Shown one piece after another: positions 34,084-45,407 of a stretch of DNA of 64,000 nucleotides. The notes beneath the pieces are model-generated. The model saw only the letters and a program-made list of their open reading frames with translations, was not told where the DNA came from and did not search any database. Where the stretch lies: contig JACPZW010000069.1 in assembly GCA_016195265.1 (NCBI GenBank), forward strand, positions 33,151 through 97,150. Direction: 5' to 3'. The translations under genes were made by a program, and so were the position numbers. Origin of the DNA: Acidobacteriota bacterium (GTDB lineage: Bacteria; Acidobacteriota; Vicinamibacteria; Vicinamibacterales; CAVVIG01). Each line of letters starts with the position of its first letter. The first letter of the stretch is position 1.

Positions 34084-34721
34084 CCGCCGACGGCTACGCT
34101 CGTGCGCGCCGAACGCTGATGCGGCGCGATCCGGTGCTCGGCGCGGCGATCAAGAGCATCGGCCCGTGTCTCATGGCCGACCGGCAGCGCAAGGATCACC
34201 TGAGCGCGCTCGTCGGCGCCATCGTCAGCCAGCAGCTGTCCACCAAGGCAGCCGCGACGATCTTCGGCCGCTTCGTCGCGCTGTTTCCGGACGGACACAT
34301 CCCGCACGCTGAGGCCATCGCCGCGCGCAGCGACGCCGAACTGCGCGGTGTCGGGTTGAGCGGGCAGAAGGTCGGCTACATGCGCGATCTGGCCGCGCGG
34401 GTAATCGACGGCCGCCTGCAGCTCGACGAACTCGACGTGCTCGCCGACGAAGAGGTGATCGAGCGCTTGACCGCTGTCAAAGGCTTCGGCCGCTGGACCG
34501 CGGAGATGTTCCTGATGTTCCGCCTGCACCGGCCCGACGTCCTGCCGGCCGGCGACCTCGGCATCGTCAACGCGATTCACCGCTTGTACGGATTGCGGAA
34601 GAAGCCCGACGCCAAACGCATTCTGAAGATGGGTGAGGCATGGCGGCCGTATCGATCCGTCGCGTCCTGGTATCTGTGGCAGACGCTGAGGGAAACTGAA
34701 AAGTTAAAACAGAAAACTTGA
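34071..34721 (+). CDS. DNA-3-methyladenine glycosylase II-like
   Basis: ~216 residues of the HhH-GPD superfamily. The helix-hairpin-helix is LTAVKGFGRWTAEMFLMF, followed by the catalytic aspartate in PAGDLGIVN. It removes alkylated bases. The C-terminal residues ETEKLKQKT are encoded by a GAAACTGAAAAGTTAAAA ladder repeat, so the natural stop is likely displaced by repeat sequence. ATG overlaps the preceding gene. Confidence 0.88.
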   Translation: MRSLTADGYARARRTLMRRDPVLGAAIKSIGPCLMADRQRKDHLSALVGAIVSQQLSTKAAATIFGRFVALFPDGHIPHAEAIAARSDAELRGVGLSGQKVGYMRDLAARVIDGRLQLDELDVLADEEVIERLTAVKGFGRWTAEMFLMFRLHRPDVLPAGDLGIVNAIHRLYGLRKKPDAKRILKMGEAWRPYRSVASWYLWQTLRETEKLKQKT

Positions 34722-34760
34722 AACTCATTTTTCAGTTTTCAGTTCCAGATTTTCAGTTTG
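34688..34760. repeat. GAAACT/AGTTTTC ladder repeat
   Basis: Left arm GAAACTGAAAAGTTAAAACAG-type units (34691-34720, coding for the glycosylase tail) and right arm TTTTCAGTTTTCAGTTCC-type units to 34760, which also enter the 3' end of the convergent methyltransferase gene. Centre is only ~15 bases. Confidence 0.8.
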
Positions 34761-35386
34761 AGCCATAGCAGAACGTATCCTGCCGCCATGGCGATCAACG
34801 TCCCGCGCTCGCTGAACAGCGTCTGTTGCCACGAGAAACCAACCGCAGAAACCGCGGGGCTCGCAAAGCGAGATAACTCATTTCCGCGTGCTCGGCGTGC
34901 TCTGCGGTTGCTCGCCGGATTCCAGCGGGGCACACGGGCGGTGTACTCGCGGTAGGCCTCGCCCAGGCGCGATAGCAGCATCTGTTCCTCCCACTTCACG
35001 ATCGCGTGGTATTCCGCGCCGAGCAGCAGCGCGATGAGCGGAGCCATCCACGCCAGGCGAGCGGTCATCGCAAAGCCGACCCACAGCGCGATGTTGCCGA
35101 GATAGAGGGGATTGCGCACGAAGGCGAAGGGCCCGGTATCGATGAGCGGCCCGAGGCGATCGGTCCGGGTCCGTGAAATGGCGCCGATATGGTGGACCCC
35201 CCAGAGGCGGATCAGCTCGCCAAGCATCGTCACGACCACGCCGCCAACGACGATGAGCGGCGAAACCGCCGCCTCGCCGATCGGCGTCAGAAGAAGGGCC
35301 GCGGCGAACGGGATCGGGATGGCGGTCCGGTGCCGAAACAGCCAGTTGCCGATTTTGGTAGAATCAGGACTAGTCCGGTCGGACAT
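34739..35386 (-). CDS. isoprenylcysteine/phospholipid-type membrane methyltransferase with in-frame insertion
   Basis: ~215 residues with four to five membrane helices (IPIPFAAALLLTPIG, LIVVGGVVVTMLGELIRLWG). The family core GPFAFVRNPLYLGNIALW and KWEEQMLLSRLGEAYREYTARVP (part) indicates an integral-membrane methyltransferase using SAM. A palindromic element (34841-34909) inserts 23 codons before the final SWQQTLFSERGTL segment. ATG at 35386 preferred to TTG 35401; only 5 bases separate it from the divergent cysM start. Confidence 0.8.
   Translation of the reverse strand: MSDRTSPDSTKIGNWLFRHRTAIPIPFAAALLLTPIGEAAVSPLIVVGGVVVTMLGELIRLWGVHHIGAISRTRTDRLGPLIDTGPFAFVRNPLYLGNIALWVGFAMTARLAWMAPLIALLLGAEYHAIVKWEEQMLLSRLGEAYREYTARVPRWNPASNRRARRARGNELSRFASPAVSAVGFSWQQTLFSERGTLIAMAAGYVLLWLKLKIWN
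34841..34909. repeat. in-frame palindromic element in methyltransferase gene
   Basis: Ends AACCGCAGA (34841-34849) and TCTGCGGTT (34901-34909) are perfect 9-base inverted repeats, 69 bases apart end to end (23 codons). Inside is the hairpin CTCGC-AAA-GCGAG. The minus-strand 9-base unit (CCGCAGAGC, ACGCCGAGC) resembles the intergenic ladders at 2612 and 41625, linking the coding and non-coding elements. Confidence 0.75.
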
Positions 35387-35391
35387 CTGTG

Positions 35392-36330
35392 ATGTTGTCA
35401 AACGCCTCCATTCTTGATCGCGCGCCCGGCTCCTCTGTCCTGGACATGATTGGCCGCACGCCCCTGGTGCGCCTCCACCAGTTCGAGCGGGAGACGCCGG
35501 GGGTCGAACTGTACGCGAAGGCGGAGTGGCAGAACCCCGGCGGATCGGTCAAGGACCGGGCGGCGGCGCGGATGATCCTCGAGGGCGAGGCGTCCGGCGC
35601 GCTGACCCCGCACAAGACGATCATCGACGCGACGTCGGGGAACACCGGCATCGCGTACGCAATGGTTGGCGCCGCGCGCGGCTACAAGGTCACGCTGTGC
35701 CTGCCGGAGAATGCGAGCCCGGAGCGCAAGCTGATCCTGCGGGCGCTGGGCGCCGAGCTGATCCTGACCAATCCGCTCGAGAGCACCGACGGCGCGATCC
35801 GTGAAGCGCGTCGGCTCGTCGCGTCCGATCCCGGGCGCTATTTCTATCCCGACCAGTACAACAACGACGCCAACTGGCGCGCGCACTACGACACGACCGC
35901 TCCCGAAATCATCGAGCAGACGAGCGGACGGCTGACGCATTTCGTCGCCGGTCTCGGCACCAGCGGCACGTTTGTCGGCACCGGACGCCGGCTGCGGAAA
36001 TTCAATCCGGGGATCACGTTGATTTCGTTTCAGCCCGACCTGCCGTTGCACGGGCTTGAAGGACTGAAGCACATGGCGTCGGCGATCGTGCCGGGCATCT
36101 ACGATGCGGCGCTGGCCGACGAGGATCTCCGCGTGGACACCGAGATCGCGTACCGCATGGTGCGCCGCCTCGCGCGCGAGGAGGGGCTGCTGGCCGGCAT
36201 CTCGTCAGGCGCGGCCGTCGTCGCGATGCTCGACGTGGCGCGGCGCCTGAAGCGCGGCGTCGTCGTGACGGTGTTTCCGGACGGCGCCGAGAAATATCTA
36301 AACGAGAGCTTCTGGACGGTCAATGGCTGA
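35392..36330 (+). CDS. cysM: cysteine synthase, CysM type (sulfur-carrier dependent)
   Basis: PLP enzyme of 312 residues. The Schiff-base lysine is in GGSVKDR (residue 54), with the phosphate-binding SGNTG loop and GLGTSGTF. It makes cysteine from an activated serine; the adjoining mec and cysO genes indicate the sulfur donor is CysO thiocarboxylate and the likely acceptor O-phosphoserine. Substrate choice is inferred from the cluster. The start is 5 bases from the divergent methyltransferase ATG; an extended -10-like TGGTAGAAT lies at 35356-35364. Overlaps mec by 8 bases. Confidence 0.88.
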   Translation: MLSNASILDRAPGSSVLDMIGRTPLVRLHQFERETPGVELYAKAEWQNPGGSVKDRAAARMILEGEASGALTPHKTIIDATSGNTGIAYAMVGAARGYKVTLCLPENASPERKLILRALGAELILTNPLESTDGAIREARRLVASDPGRYFYPDQYNNDANWRAHYDTTAPEIIEQTSGRLTHFVAGLGTSGTFVGTGRRLRKFNPGITLISFQPDLPLHGLEGLKHMASAIVPGIYDAALADEDLRVDTEIAYRMVRRLAREEGLLAGISSGAAVVAMLDVARRLKRGVVVTVFPDGAEKYLNESFWTVNG

Positions 36331-36734
36331 TCGCGCGCTCACGATCACGGCCGATGTCGATTCGGCGATCCGGCGTCACGGCGAGGAGACGTATCCGCAC
36401 GAATGTTGCGGGGCGCTGGTCGGCCGCGACGGCCGCGTCACCGCCGTGGTGGCGCTGCCCAACACGACCGAAGAAGGACCGCGGCGGCGTTTTCTCGTGC
36501 GGCCGTCCGACTATCGGCTCGCGGAAGGGCGCGCGGACGAGCTGGGCGGCGAGCTGCTGGGGTTCTACCATTCGCATCCGGATCATCCTGCGCGGCCGTC
36601 GCAGTACGATCTCGATCATGCGTGGCCGACGTTTGCGTACGTGATCGTCGCGGTGGCCGCAGGCGCCGCTGGCGATATGACGGTGTGGTACCTGCAGGAC
36701 GATCGATCCCGTTTCCTCGAGGGCAGTCTGCATC

Positions 36735-38243
<1,509 letters not shown>

Positions 38244-38278
38244 AATCCGACTATCGCGGTCGGATTTACGAACCCATC

Positions 38279-38740
38279 ATGCTGAGGCTCTCGAAGAAGG
38301 CGGATTACGCGCTTATCGCCATGAAACATCTGGCGGTTCGGGGCGACCGCGGCGCTCAGGGGTCGGCCTCGGCCCGGGAGATTGCCGAACTCTACGACAT
38401 CCCCGTGGAGCTGATGGCGAAGGTGCTGCAGCGTCTGGTCCGGCGAGGCCTGCTGGCGTCGCAGCAGGGGACGCGCGGCGGCTATCAGCTGGCGCGGCGT
38501 CCGGCGCAGATTTCAGTGGCCGACGTGATCCAGGCGATCGAAGGTCCGGTGACGGTGACGGCATGTTCGACCGACGAGGGGCAGTGCGAGCAGTTTTCGA
38601 AATGCAACGTGCGCGACCCGCTGTGGCGGGTGCGTGAACGGATTCTCACCGCGCTCGGCGAATGCACGATCGCGGAACTTGCCGCGGATCCTCCGGTCCC
38701 GGCGCCCGCGCGAACCGCGGTGCTTCATACGCATCTTTGA
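38279..38740 (+). CDS. iscR: Rrf2-family iron-sulfur regulator
   Basis: 153 residues. N-terminal winged helix ([28 protein letters not shown]) and a cluster-binding Cys trio C-x6-C-x5-C in [15 protein letters not shown], close to the IscR pattern. First gene of the ISC operon, so it likely represses iscS-U-A-hscB-hscA-fdx-iscX when its cluster is loaded. Stop is 7 bases before iscS. Confidence 0.92.
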   Translation: MLRLSKKADYALIAMKHLAVRGDRGAQGSASAREIAELYDIPVELMAKVLQRLVRRGLLASQQGTRGGYQLARRPAQISVADVIQAIEGPVTVTACSTDEGQCEQFSKCNVRDPLWRVRERILTALGECTIAELAADPPVPAPARTAVLHTHL

Positions 38741-38747
38741 AAAGAAT

Positions 38748-39974
38748 ATGGCCATCAAACTTCCGATCTACATGGACTATCACGCCACGACGCCGTGCGA
38801 TCCGCGCGTCGTCGAGGCGATGCTCCCGTACTTCACGGAGCACTTCGGCAACGCCGCGAGCCGCAACCATCCGTTCGGATGGGAAGCGGAGGAGGCGGTC
38901 GAGAAGGCGCGCAAGCAGGTGGCCGATCTCATCGGGGCCAGCCCGAAGGAAATCGTCTTCACGAGCGGCGCGACCGAGTCGGACAACCTGGCGATCAAGG
39001 GCGTCGCCGCGATGTACCGCGAGAAGGGCAATCACATCATCACGTGCGTGACCGAGCACAAGGCGATCATCGACACGTGCAAGGGGCTCGAGAAGGACGG
39101 CTACCGCGTCACCTACCTGCCCGTGCAGAAGGACGGCCGGATCAACCTCGATGAGCTCAAGGCGGCGATCACCGACAAGACGATCCTGATCTCAATCATG
39201 GCGGCGAACAACGAGATCGGCGTCATCCAGCCGATTGCCGAGATCGGCGCGATCGCGAAGGAGAAGGGGGTCCTCTTCCATACCGACGCGGTGCAGATGG
39301 TCGGCAAGGTGCCGTTCAACGTGAACGACCTCAAGGTCGACCTGGCGTCGCTGAGCGCGCACAAGATGTACGGCCCGAAGGGCGTCGGCGCGCTCTACGT
39401 CCGCCGGCGTAACCCGCGCGTGCTGCTGGCGGCGATTATCGACGGCGGCGGCCACGAGCGTGGCATGCGGTCCGGCACGCTCAACGTGACGGGCATCGTC
39501 GGGTTCGGGAAGGCCGCCGAGCTCTGCAAGCAGGAGATGGCGGCCGATAGCGAGCGGCTGCGCGGCCTGCGCGACTACCTGAACGACAAGCTGCACAAGC
39601 AGCTCGACGAGCTCTACATCAATGGGTCGATGGAGCACCGGCTGCCGCACAACCTCAACATCAGCTTTGCCTACGTCGAAGGTGAGTCGCTGCTGATGGG
39701 CATCAACGACGTCGCGGTCTCGTCGGGTTCGGCGTGCACGTCGGCCAGTCTCGAGCCGTCCTACGTGCTCAAGGCGCTCGGCGCCGGCGACGACCTCGCG
39801 CACTCGTCGATCCGGTTCGGCCTCGGCCGGTGGACCACGAAGGAAGAAGTCGACTACGTCGCCGACAAGCTGACGGCGGTCGTTACGAAGCTGCGCGACA
39901 TGTCACCGCTCTACGAACTCGCCAAGGAAGGCGTCGATCTGTCCACGATGGTGTGGCAGACCGAGGGGCACTAA
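38748..39974 (+). CDS. iscS: cysteine desulfurase IscS
   Basis: ~408 residues. The PLP lysine is in [12 protein letters not shown] and the active cysteine is in the long loop [17 protein letters not shown], of the IscS class. It also has YMDYHATTP and the [11 protein letters not shown] segment. It gives sulfur to IscU, and could supply MoeZ for the CysO route. The ATG lies 7 bases after iscR, with an AAAGAAT upstream. Confidence 0.95.
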   Translation: MAIKLPIYMDYHATTPCDPRVVEAMLPYFTEHFGNAASRNHPFGWEAEEAVEKARKQVADLIGASPKEIVFTSGATESDNLAIKGVAAMYREKGNHIITCVTEHKAIIDTCKGLEKDGYRVTYLPVQKDGRINLDELKAAITDKTILISIMAANNEIGVIQPIAEIGAIAKEKGVLFHTDAVQMVGKVPFNVNDLKVDLASLSAHKMYGPKGVGALYVRRRNPRVLLAAIIDGGGHERGMRSGTLNVTGIVGFGKAAELCKQEMAADSERLRGLRDYLNDKLHKQLDELYINGSMEHRLPHNLNISFAYVEGESLLMGINDVAVSSGSACTSASLEPSYVLKALGAGDDLAHSSIRFGLGRWTTKEEVDYVADKLTAVVTKLRDMSPLYELAKEGVDLSTMVWQTEGH

Positions 39975-39984
39975 ACGCGTCGAT

Positions 39985-40013
39985 TTGAGAATCTGAGAAT
40001 CTGAGGATCTGAC
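39985..40013 (+). repeat. TGAGAATC ladder, one arm only
   Basis: GATTTGAGAATCTGAGAATCTGAG-type tandem units fill the iscS-iscU gap up to the iscU ATG. Related to the arrays at 21124 and 40443. Confidence 0.65.
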
Positions 40014-40014
40014 A

Positions 40015-40446
40015 ATGGCCTATTCTGAAAAAGTCATCGATCACTACGAGAACCCGCGCAACGTCGGGTCGCTCCCCAAAGACGACGTCAACGTCGGCAC
40101 CGGGCTCGTCGGCGCGCCGGAATGCGGCGACGTGATGAAGCTGCAGGTCAAGGTCAACCCGGCGACCGGCGTCATCGACGACGCGAAGTTCAAGACGTTC
40201 GGCTGCGGCTCGGCGATCGCGAGCTCGAGCCTGGCGACGGAGTGGCTGAAGGGCAAGTCCGTCGACGAGGCGCTCGCCATCAAGAACACCGATATCGTCA
40301 ACGAGCTGAGCCTGCCGCCCGTGAAGATCCACTGCTCGGTGCTGGCGGAAGACGCGATCAAGGCCGCCATTGCCGACTACAAGAAGAAGCAAGGGACGAC
40401 GATGTCGGCTGCAGAAAAAGCGCAGCCGACGGTCCAGACAATCTGA
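40015..40446 (+). CDS. iscU: iron-sulfur cluster scaffold protein IscU
   Basis: 143 residues. The three scaffold cysteines are present at Cys37 (APECGD), Cys63 (FGCGSA) and Cys106 (KIHCSVLAED), with Asp39. It ends in a short polar tail (KAQPTVQTI) that reaches the next ladder repeat. The HscA-recognition LPPVK motif is intact, matching the hscA-hscB genes downstream. Confidence 0.95.
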   Translation: MAYSEKVIDHYENPRNVGSLPKDDVNVGTGLVGAPECGDVMKLQVKVNPATGVIDDAKFKTFGCGSAIASSSLATEWLKGKSVDEALAIKNTDIVNELSLPPVKIHCSVLAEDAIKAAIADYKKKQGTTMSAAEKAQPTVQTI

Positions 40447-40508
40447 GGATGTAAGGATGTGAGGATTTCACTTCCTCACATCCCCAGATTCTCACATCCT
40501 CAAATCTC
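40443..40508. repeat. GAGGATGT/ACATCCTC ladder repeat
   Basis: Left arm TGAGGATGTAAGGATGTGAGG (40443-40464 in part) and right arm CCTCACATCC/CTCACATCCTC (40473-40504). It stops one base before the iscA start codon. No Shine-Dalgarno between. Confidence 0.8.
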
Positions 40509-40509
40509 C

Positions 40510-40836
40510 ATGATTCATATCAGCGAAACCGCGGCGCACAAGATCCGGACGTTGATGGCCAAGCAGGGCATCGACGAAGGCGGCTTGCGCGTCGGCGTCA
40601 AGGGCGGCGGCTGTTCCGGGCTCAGCTACACCTTCGCCTGGGAGAAGCAGCCGCGCCTGGGCGACGAAGTGTTCGAAGGTCCAGACGGCGCGAAGATCTA
40701 CGTCGACAAGAAGAGTCTGCTCTACCTGAACGGCACCGTGCTCGACTACGACACGAACCTGATCAGCAAGGGGTTCGTGTTCAACAACCCGAACGCGAAG
40801 TCGACCTGCGGGTGTGGCAGCTCCTTCGGAGCCTAA
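40510..40836 (+). CDS. iscA: iron-sulfur assembly protein IscA
   Basis: A-type carrier, ~108 residues. Cys residues are in GGGCSGLSY and the C-terminal STCGCGSSF. It delivers or binds [2Fe-2S]/[4Fe-4S] clusters. The ATG directly follows a ladder repeat with no ribosome binding site. Operon gene between iscU and hscB. Confidence 0.94.
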   Translation: MIHISETAAHKIRTLMAKQGIDEGGLRVGVKGGGCSGLSYTFAWEKQPRLGDEVFEGPDGAKIYVDKKSLLYLNGTVLDYDTNLISKGFVFNNPNAKSTCGCGSSFGA

Positions 40837-40920
40837 GAAGTTTGAAGTCTGACGTCTGAAGTCTGACACGGCCGGGCGTCTTCAGCCTTCCCACTTCAGC
40901 CTTCACACTTTTCGATTCTC
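40837..40920. repeat. GAAGTCTGA/CTTCAGCC ladder repeat
   Basis: Left arm GAAGTTTGAAGTCTGACGTC-type units (40838-40867) and right arm TCTTCAGCCTTCCCACTTCAGCC-type units (40878-40909). It ends ~10 bases before hscB. Confidence 0.75.
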
Positions 40921-41616
40921 ATGTCCTCTCCCGCCACGCTTCAAGTCTGTCGTGAATGCGGCGGCGGCGCACCCGTCGACGTCCACTTCTGCCCGCAGTG
41001 CTCGAAGATCCTGACACTGGGACGGCACGGCGACTACTTCGCGTTTCTCGGGCTGCCGCGCAAGCTCGGCATCGACGCCGAGGATCTCGAGCAGCGCTTC
41101 CGCGGGCTGAGCCGGCAGTTTCATCCGGACTATTTCTACAACGCGACGCCCGCGGAGCGTCGCGCGAGCCTCGAGCGATCGTCGTACTTGAACGATGCGT
41201 ACCGGACGCTGAAGCAGCCGATGACGCGCATCGAGTACCTGCTCCAGGTGGAAGGCCTTGCGCCGACCAGTCCGCAGGAGGCGTCGCGGCAGGTGCCGCC
41301 GGCGCTGCTCGAAGAAGTGTTCGCGCTGAACGAGGAGCTGGACGAAATCCGCGACCTGCGCGCGGGCGGCGCGCCGCCGGAGATCTGGAAGAGCCGGCTG
41401 GAGCGGGCGCGCGGGCCGATTGAGACGAAGCGCGTCGCGCACGAAGCGAAGCTGCAGGAGCTGTCGGCGCGGTGGGACGCGCTGGTGGACTCGGGCGCGA
41501 GCGTCGGCGATCGGCGCGCCGCGAACGAGGCGCTCGAAGCGCTGCGCGATCGGTTCCTCGAGCGAAACTACATCACGAATCTCCTCGCGGGTATCGAACG
41601 GGAGCTGTCGCAGTGA
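40921..41616 (+). CDS. hscB: Fe-S co-chaperone HscB with N-terminal zinc-ribbon-like knuckles
   Basis: 231 residues. A C-x2-C...C-x2-C zinc site (Cys10/13 and Cys24/27) precedes the J-domain, whose HPD motif is at residues 68-70 (RQFHPDYF), and the C-terminal three-helix IscU-binding domain (~110-231). The extra tetracysteine module is usual in mitochondrial HSC20 but absent from the well-studied proteobacterial HscB. Pairs with hscA next door. Confidence 0.92.
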   Translation: MSSPATLQVCRECGGGAPVDVHFCPQCSKILTLGRHGDYFAFLGLPRKLGIDAEDLEQRFRGLSRQFHPDYFYNATPAERRASLERSSYLNDAYRTLKQPMTRIEYLLQVEGLAPTSPQEASRQVPPALLEEVFALNEELDEIRDLRAGGAPPEIWKSRLERARGPIETKRVAHEAKLQELSARWDALVDSGASVGDRRAANEALEALRDRFLERNYITNLLAGIERELSQ

Positions 41617-41624
41617 GAGATGCT

Positions 41625-41713
41625 AACCACGGAGGACGCGGAGGGCACGGAGGTTCGATCCTGAGCACTGGCCAGGTTCCTCCCTCTGTGTCCTCCGTGT
41701 CCTCGGTGGTGGA
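41625..41713. repeat. CCACGGAGG/CCTCCGTG ladder repeat
   Basis: Left arm AACCACGGAGGACGCGGAGG (41625-41644 in part), right arm CCTCCCTCTGTGTCCTCCGTG-type units to ~41710. Near copy of the element at 2612-2679. It separates hscB and hscA. Confidence 0.82.
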
Positions 41714-41725
41714 GTTCTTCTTGAG

Positions 41726-43600
<1,875 letters not shown>

Positions 43601-43608
43601 ACATGCAG

Positions 43609-43630
43609 GGCGGGTCCTTTCGGACCCGCC
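43609..43630. repeat. REP palindrome after hscA
   Basis: GGCGGGTCC-TTTC-GGACCCGCC in the hscA-fdx gap. The surrounding AGGGCGGGTCCTTTCGGACC region is identical to that at 62578. Likely a dispersed REP-like hairpin. Confidence 0.85.
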
Positions 43631-43649
43631 GTGAGCCATAGAAAACGCC

Positions 43650-44060
43650 ATGCCCAAAGTCACCTACATCATCGACGGCGAGCCGACGACCATCGAGTTC
43701 GAGCACGGCAAGGTCCCGTATTCGAATCACGGCAAGCCCGAGTCGTTTCTCGATCTCGCCAAGCACTTCGGCGTGCACCTCGAGCACGCGTGCGGCGGCA
43801 GCTGCGCGTGCACGACCTGTCATGTCATCATCCGCGAGGGGGCCGAGAACCTCAGCGAGATGCAGGACGACGAGGCCGACCGCCTCGACACCGCGTGGGG
43901 ACTGACGGCGCGATCGCGTCTCGGCTGCCAGGCCGTCATCTTGGGCGACGTCGTCTGCGAGCTGCCGATGTACACCCGCAATTATGTGCAGGAGGGCGGT
44001 GGCATCCAGCTCGGCAAGTCGGACAAGAAGGAGCGGAAGGCGCAGGAGGTGACGCCGTGA
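43650..44060 (+). CDS. fdx: [2Fe-2S] ferredoxin of the ISC system
   Basis: 136 residues. Cluster ligands C-x5-C-x2-C (in HACGGSCACTTCH) and a distant Cys in RLGCQA. Adrenodoxin-like. It delivers electrons to the scaffold. There is a C-terminal charged tail (GKSDKKERKAQEV). Overlaps iscX by 4 bases. Confidence 0.93.
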   Translation: MPKVTYIIDGEPTTIEFEHGKVPYSNHGKPESFLDLAKHFGVHLEHACGGSCACTTCHVIIREGAENLSEMQDDEADRLDTAWGLTARSRLGCQAVILGDVVCELPMYTRNYVQEGGGIQLGKSDKKERKAQEVTP

Positions 44061-44260
44061 AGTGGACCCATTCTGAAGACATCGGGACTGCGCTCGCCGA
44101 GAAGTTCCCCGGCGTCGATCCGCTGACGATTCGCTTCACCGACCTTCGCGAGCGCGTGCTTGCCCTCGAGGACTTCGACGACGATCCCAAGACGTCGAAC
44201 GAATCGAAGCTCGAAGCGATTCAGATGGCGTGGTACGAAGAGTTCAAGGACGCTCAGTGA
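44057..44260 (+). CDS. iscX: IscX accessory protein
   Basis: 67 residues, GTG start at 44057 with GGAGG upstream, overlapping the fdx stop as GTGA. It has WTHSEDIGTALAEKFPGVDP and the C-terminal EAIQMAWYEEFKD, the IscX motif. A small acidic protein that modulates IscS and may bind iron. Confidence 0.9.
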   Translation: MKWTHSEDIGTALAEKFPGVDPLTIRFTDLRERVLALEDFDDDPKTSNESKLEAIQMAWYEEFKDAQ

Positions 44261-44754
44261 GCGCGGGCGGGATCTTCCGCCCGGGCATGCGCGGCTACTA
44301 CGTGCCCTTCGTCGCCGGCATCGCGCTGATCGTGAGCGCGTTCCTGCCGTGGGTCGTCGTCGGCGGCGTGTCGATGCAGGGCGTCCCCGACGTGCCGGCA
44401 CTCTGGGTCATCGGGCTCGGCGCGTCCGCGGTCCTGCTGGCCGTCCTCAGTCTGATTACGCGGAAGAACTCCAGACATCCCCTGCTGCTCGTCGGGCTGA
44501 TGGCGCTCGGCATTCTGTTCCTGTCGTGGCGTATCCTGCCGCGCACCGCGGGCGAACGCGCGCTCACCATCTCGCAGGCCTTCGCGATCGTCGAAAACAC
44601 GGAGATGAAGGACGCGCCGACGACGTTCGTCGGCACGGGTATCTATCTCGGCCTCCTCGCGGCCGGCAGCATCGTCGCCTTCGGCATGACCATCGTGGTC
44701 AGGCGCGTCGCGAAGCCCTACACGGTTCCCGCCGCCGACGACGACGTCGATTAG
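44257..44754 (+). CDS. multi-pass membrane protein of unknown function
   Basis: ~165 residues with four hydrophobic segments (YVPFVAGIALIVSAFLPWVVV, WVIGLGASAVLLAVLSL, LLLVGLMALGILFLS, GIYLGLLAAGSIVAFG). GTG start at 44257 overlaps the iscX stop by 4 bases, so it is coupled to the ISC operon. No known family recognised. Confidence 0.65.
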   Translation: MSAGGIFRPGMRGYYVPFVAGIALIVSAFLPWVVVGGVSMQGVPDVPALWVIGLGASAVLLAVLSLITRKNSRHPLLLVGLMALGILFLSWRILPRTAGERALTISQAFAIVENTEMKDAPTTFVGTGIYLGLLAAGSIVAFGMTIVVRRVAKPYTVPAADDDVD

Positions 44755-44765
44755 TATTTGGGCGC

Positions 44766-45407
44766 ATGCGCATTCTCCTCGTCTCCGCCACGGCGCAGGA
44801 GACTGACGCGGTCGCCGAAACCTTCACGAACTTCACGCACCACATCGATCGGCTCGTCACCGGCGTCGGCATGGTGGCGACGGCCGCGCGCTGCACGCAG
44901 GCCCTGCTTGGCGTCCGCTACGATCTGGCGCTCGACTTCGGCGTGTGCGGCAGCTTCGCTCCGGCGCTGACGCCTGGCGCCGTGGTCCACGTCGTCACCG
45001 ACCGCATCGCCGAGCTCGGCGCTGAAGACGGCGAGGCGTTCCTCACGATTCAGCAGATGAACCTCCTGGGAGAGAACGAGTTTCCGTTTGAAGGTGGGCG
45101 GTTGGTGAACGCCCGTCCACCGGCGAACGCGACGCTCGCGCGCCTGCCGGCCGTTCACGCCATCACGGTCAACACCGTGCACGGCAGCGCGCGATCGATC
45201 GCCGCGGTCGCGGCGCGCTTCGCGCCGCAGGTCGAGAGCATGGAGGGCGCGGCGTTCATGTACTGCTGCCTGATTCACGGTGTCGCGTTCGCACAGGTGC
45301 GCGCCGTGTCGAATGTGGTGGAGACACGGAATCGCGCGGCATGGAAGATGGCCGAGGCGATCGACGCCCTCACGCAAACGGCGGTCAGCATCCTAGAACA
45401 CGCATGA
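44766..45407 (+). CDS. mqnB: futalosine hydrolase
   Basis: 213 residues, nucleoside phosphorylase fold. It hydrolyses futalosine (or aminodeoxyfutalosine) to release hypoxanthine or adenine in the alternative menaquinone route. The nucleobase-binding DFGVCGSFAP and MEGAAFMYCCLIHGVAFAQVR (in part) are present. The stop overlaps mqnD as ATGA. Confidence 0.88.
   Translation: MRILLVSATAQETDAVAETFTNFTHHIDRLVTGVGMVATAARCTQALLGVRYDLALDFGVCGSFAPALTPGAVVHVVTDRIAELGAEDGEAFLTIQQMNLLGENEFPFEGGRLVNARPPANATLARLPAVHAITVNTVHGSARSIAAVAARFAPQVESMEGAAFMYCCLIHGVAFAQVRAVSNVVETRNRAAWKMAEAIDALTQTAVSILEHA

Noticed and set aside
43609..43630. REP palindromes as intrinsic terminators
   Set aside because: No T-tract follows on either strand. 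They may still act in RNA stability, so I label them repeats.
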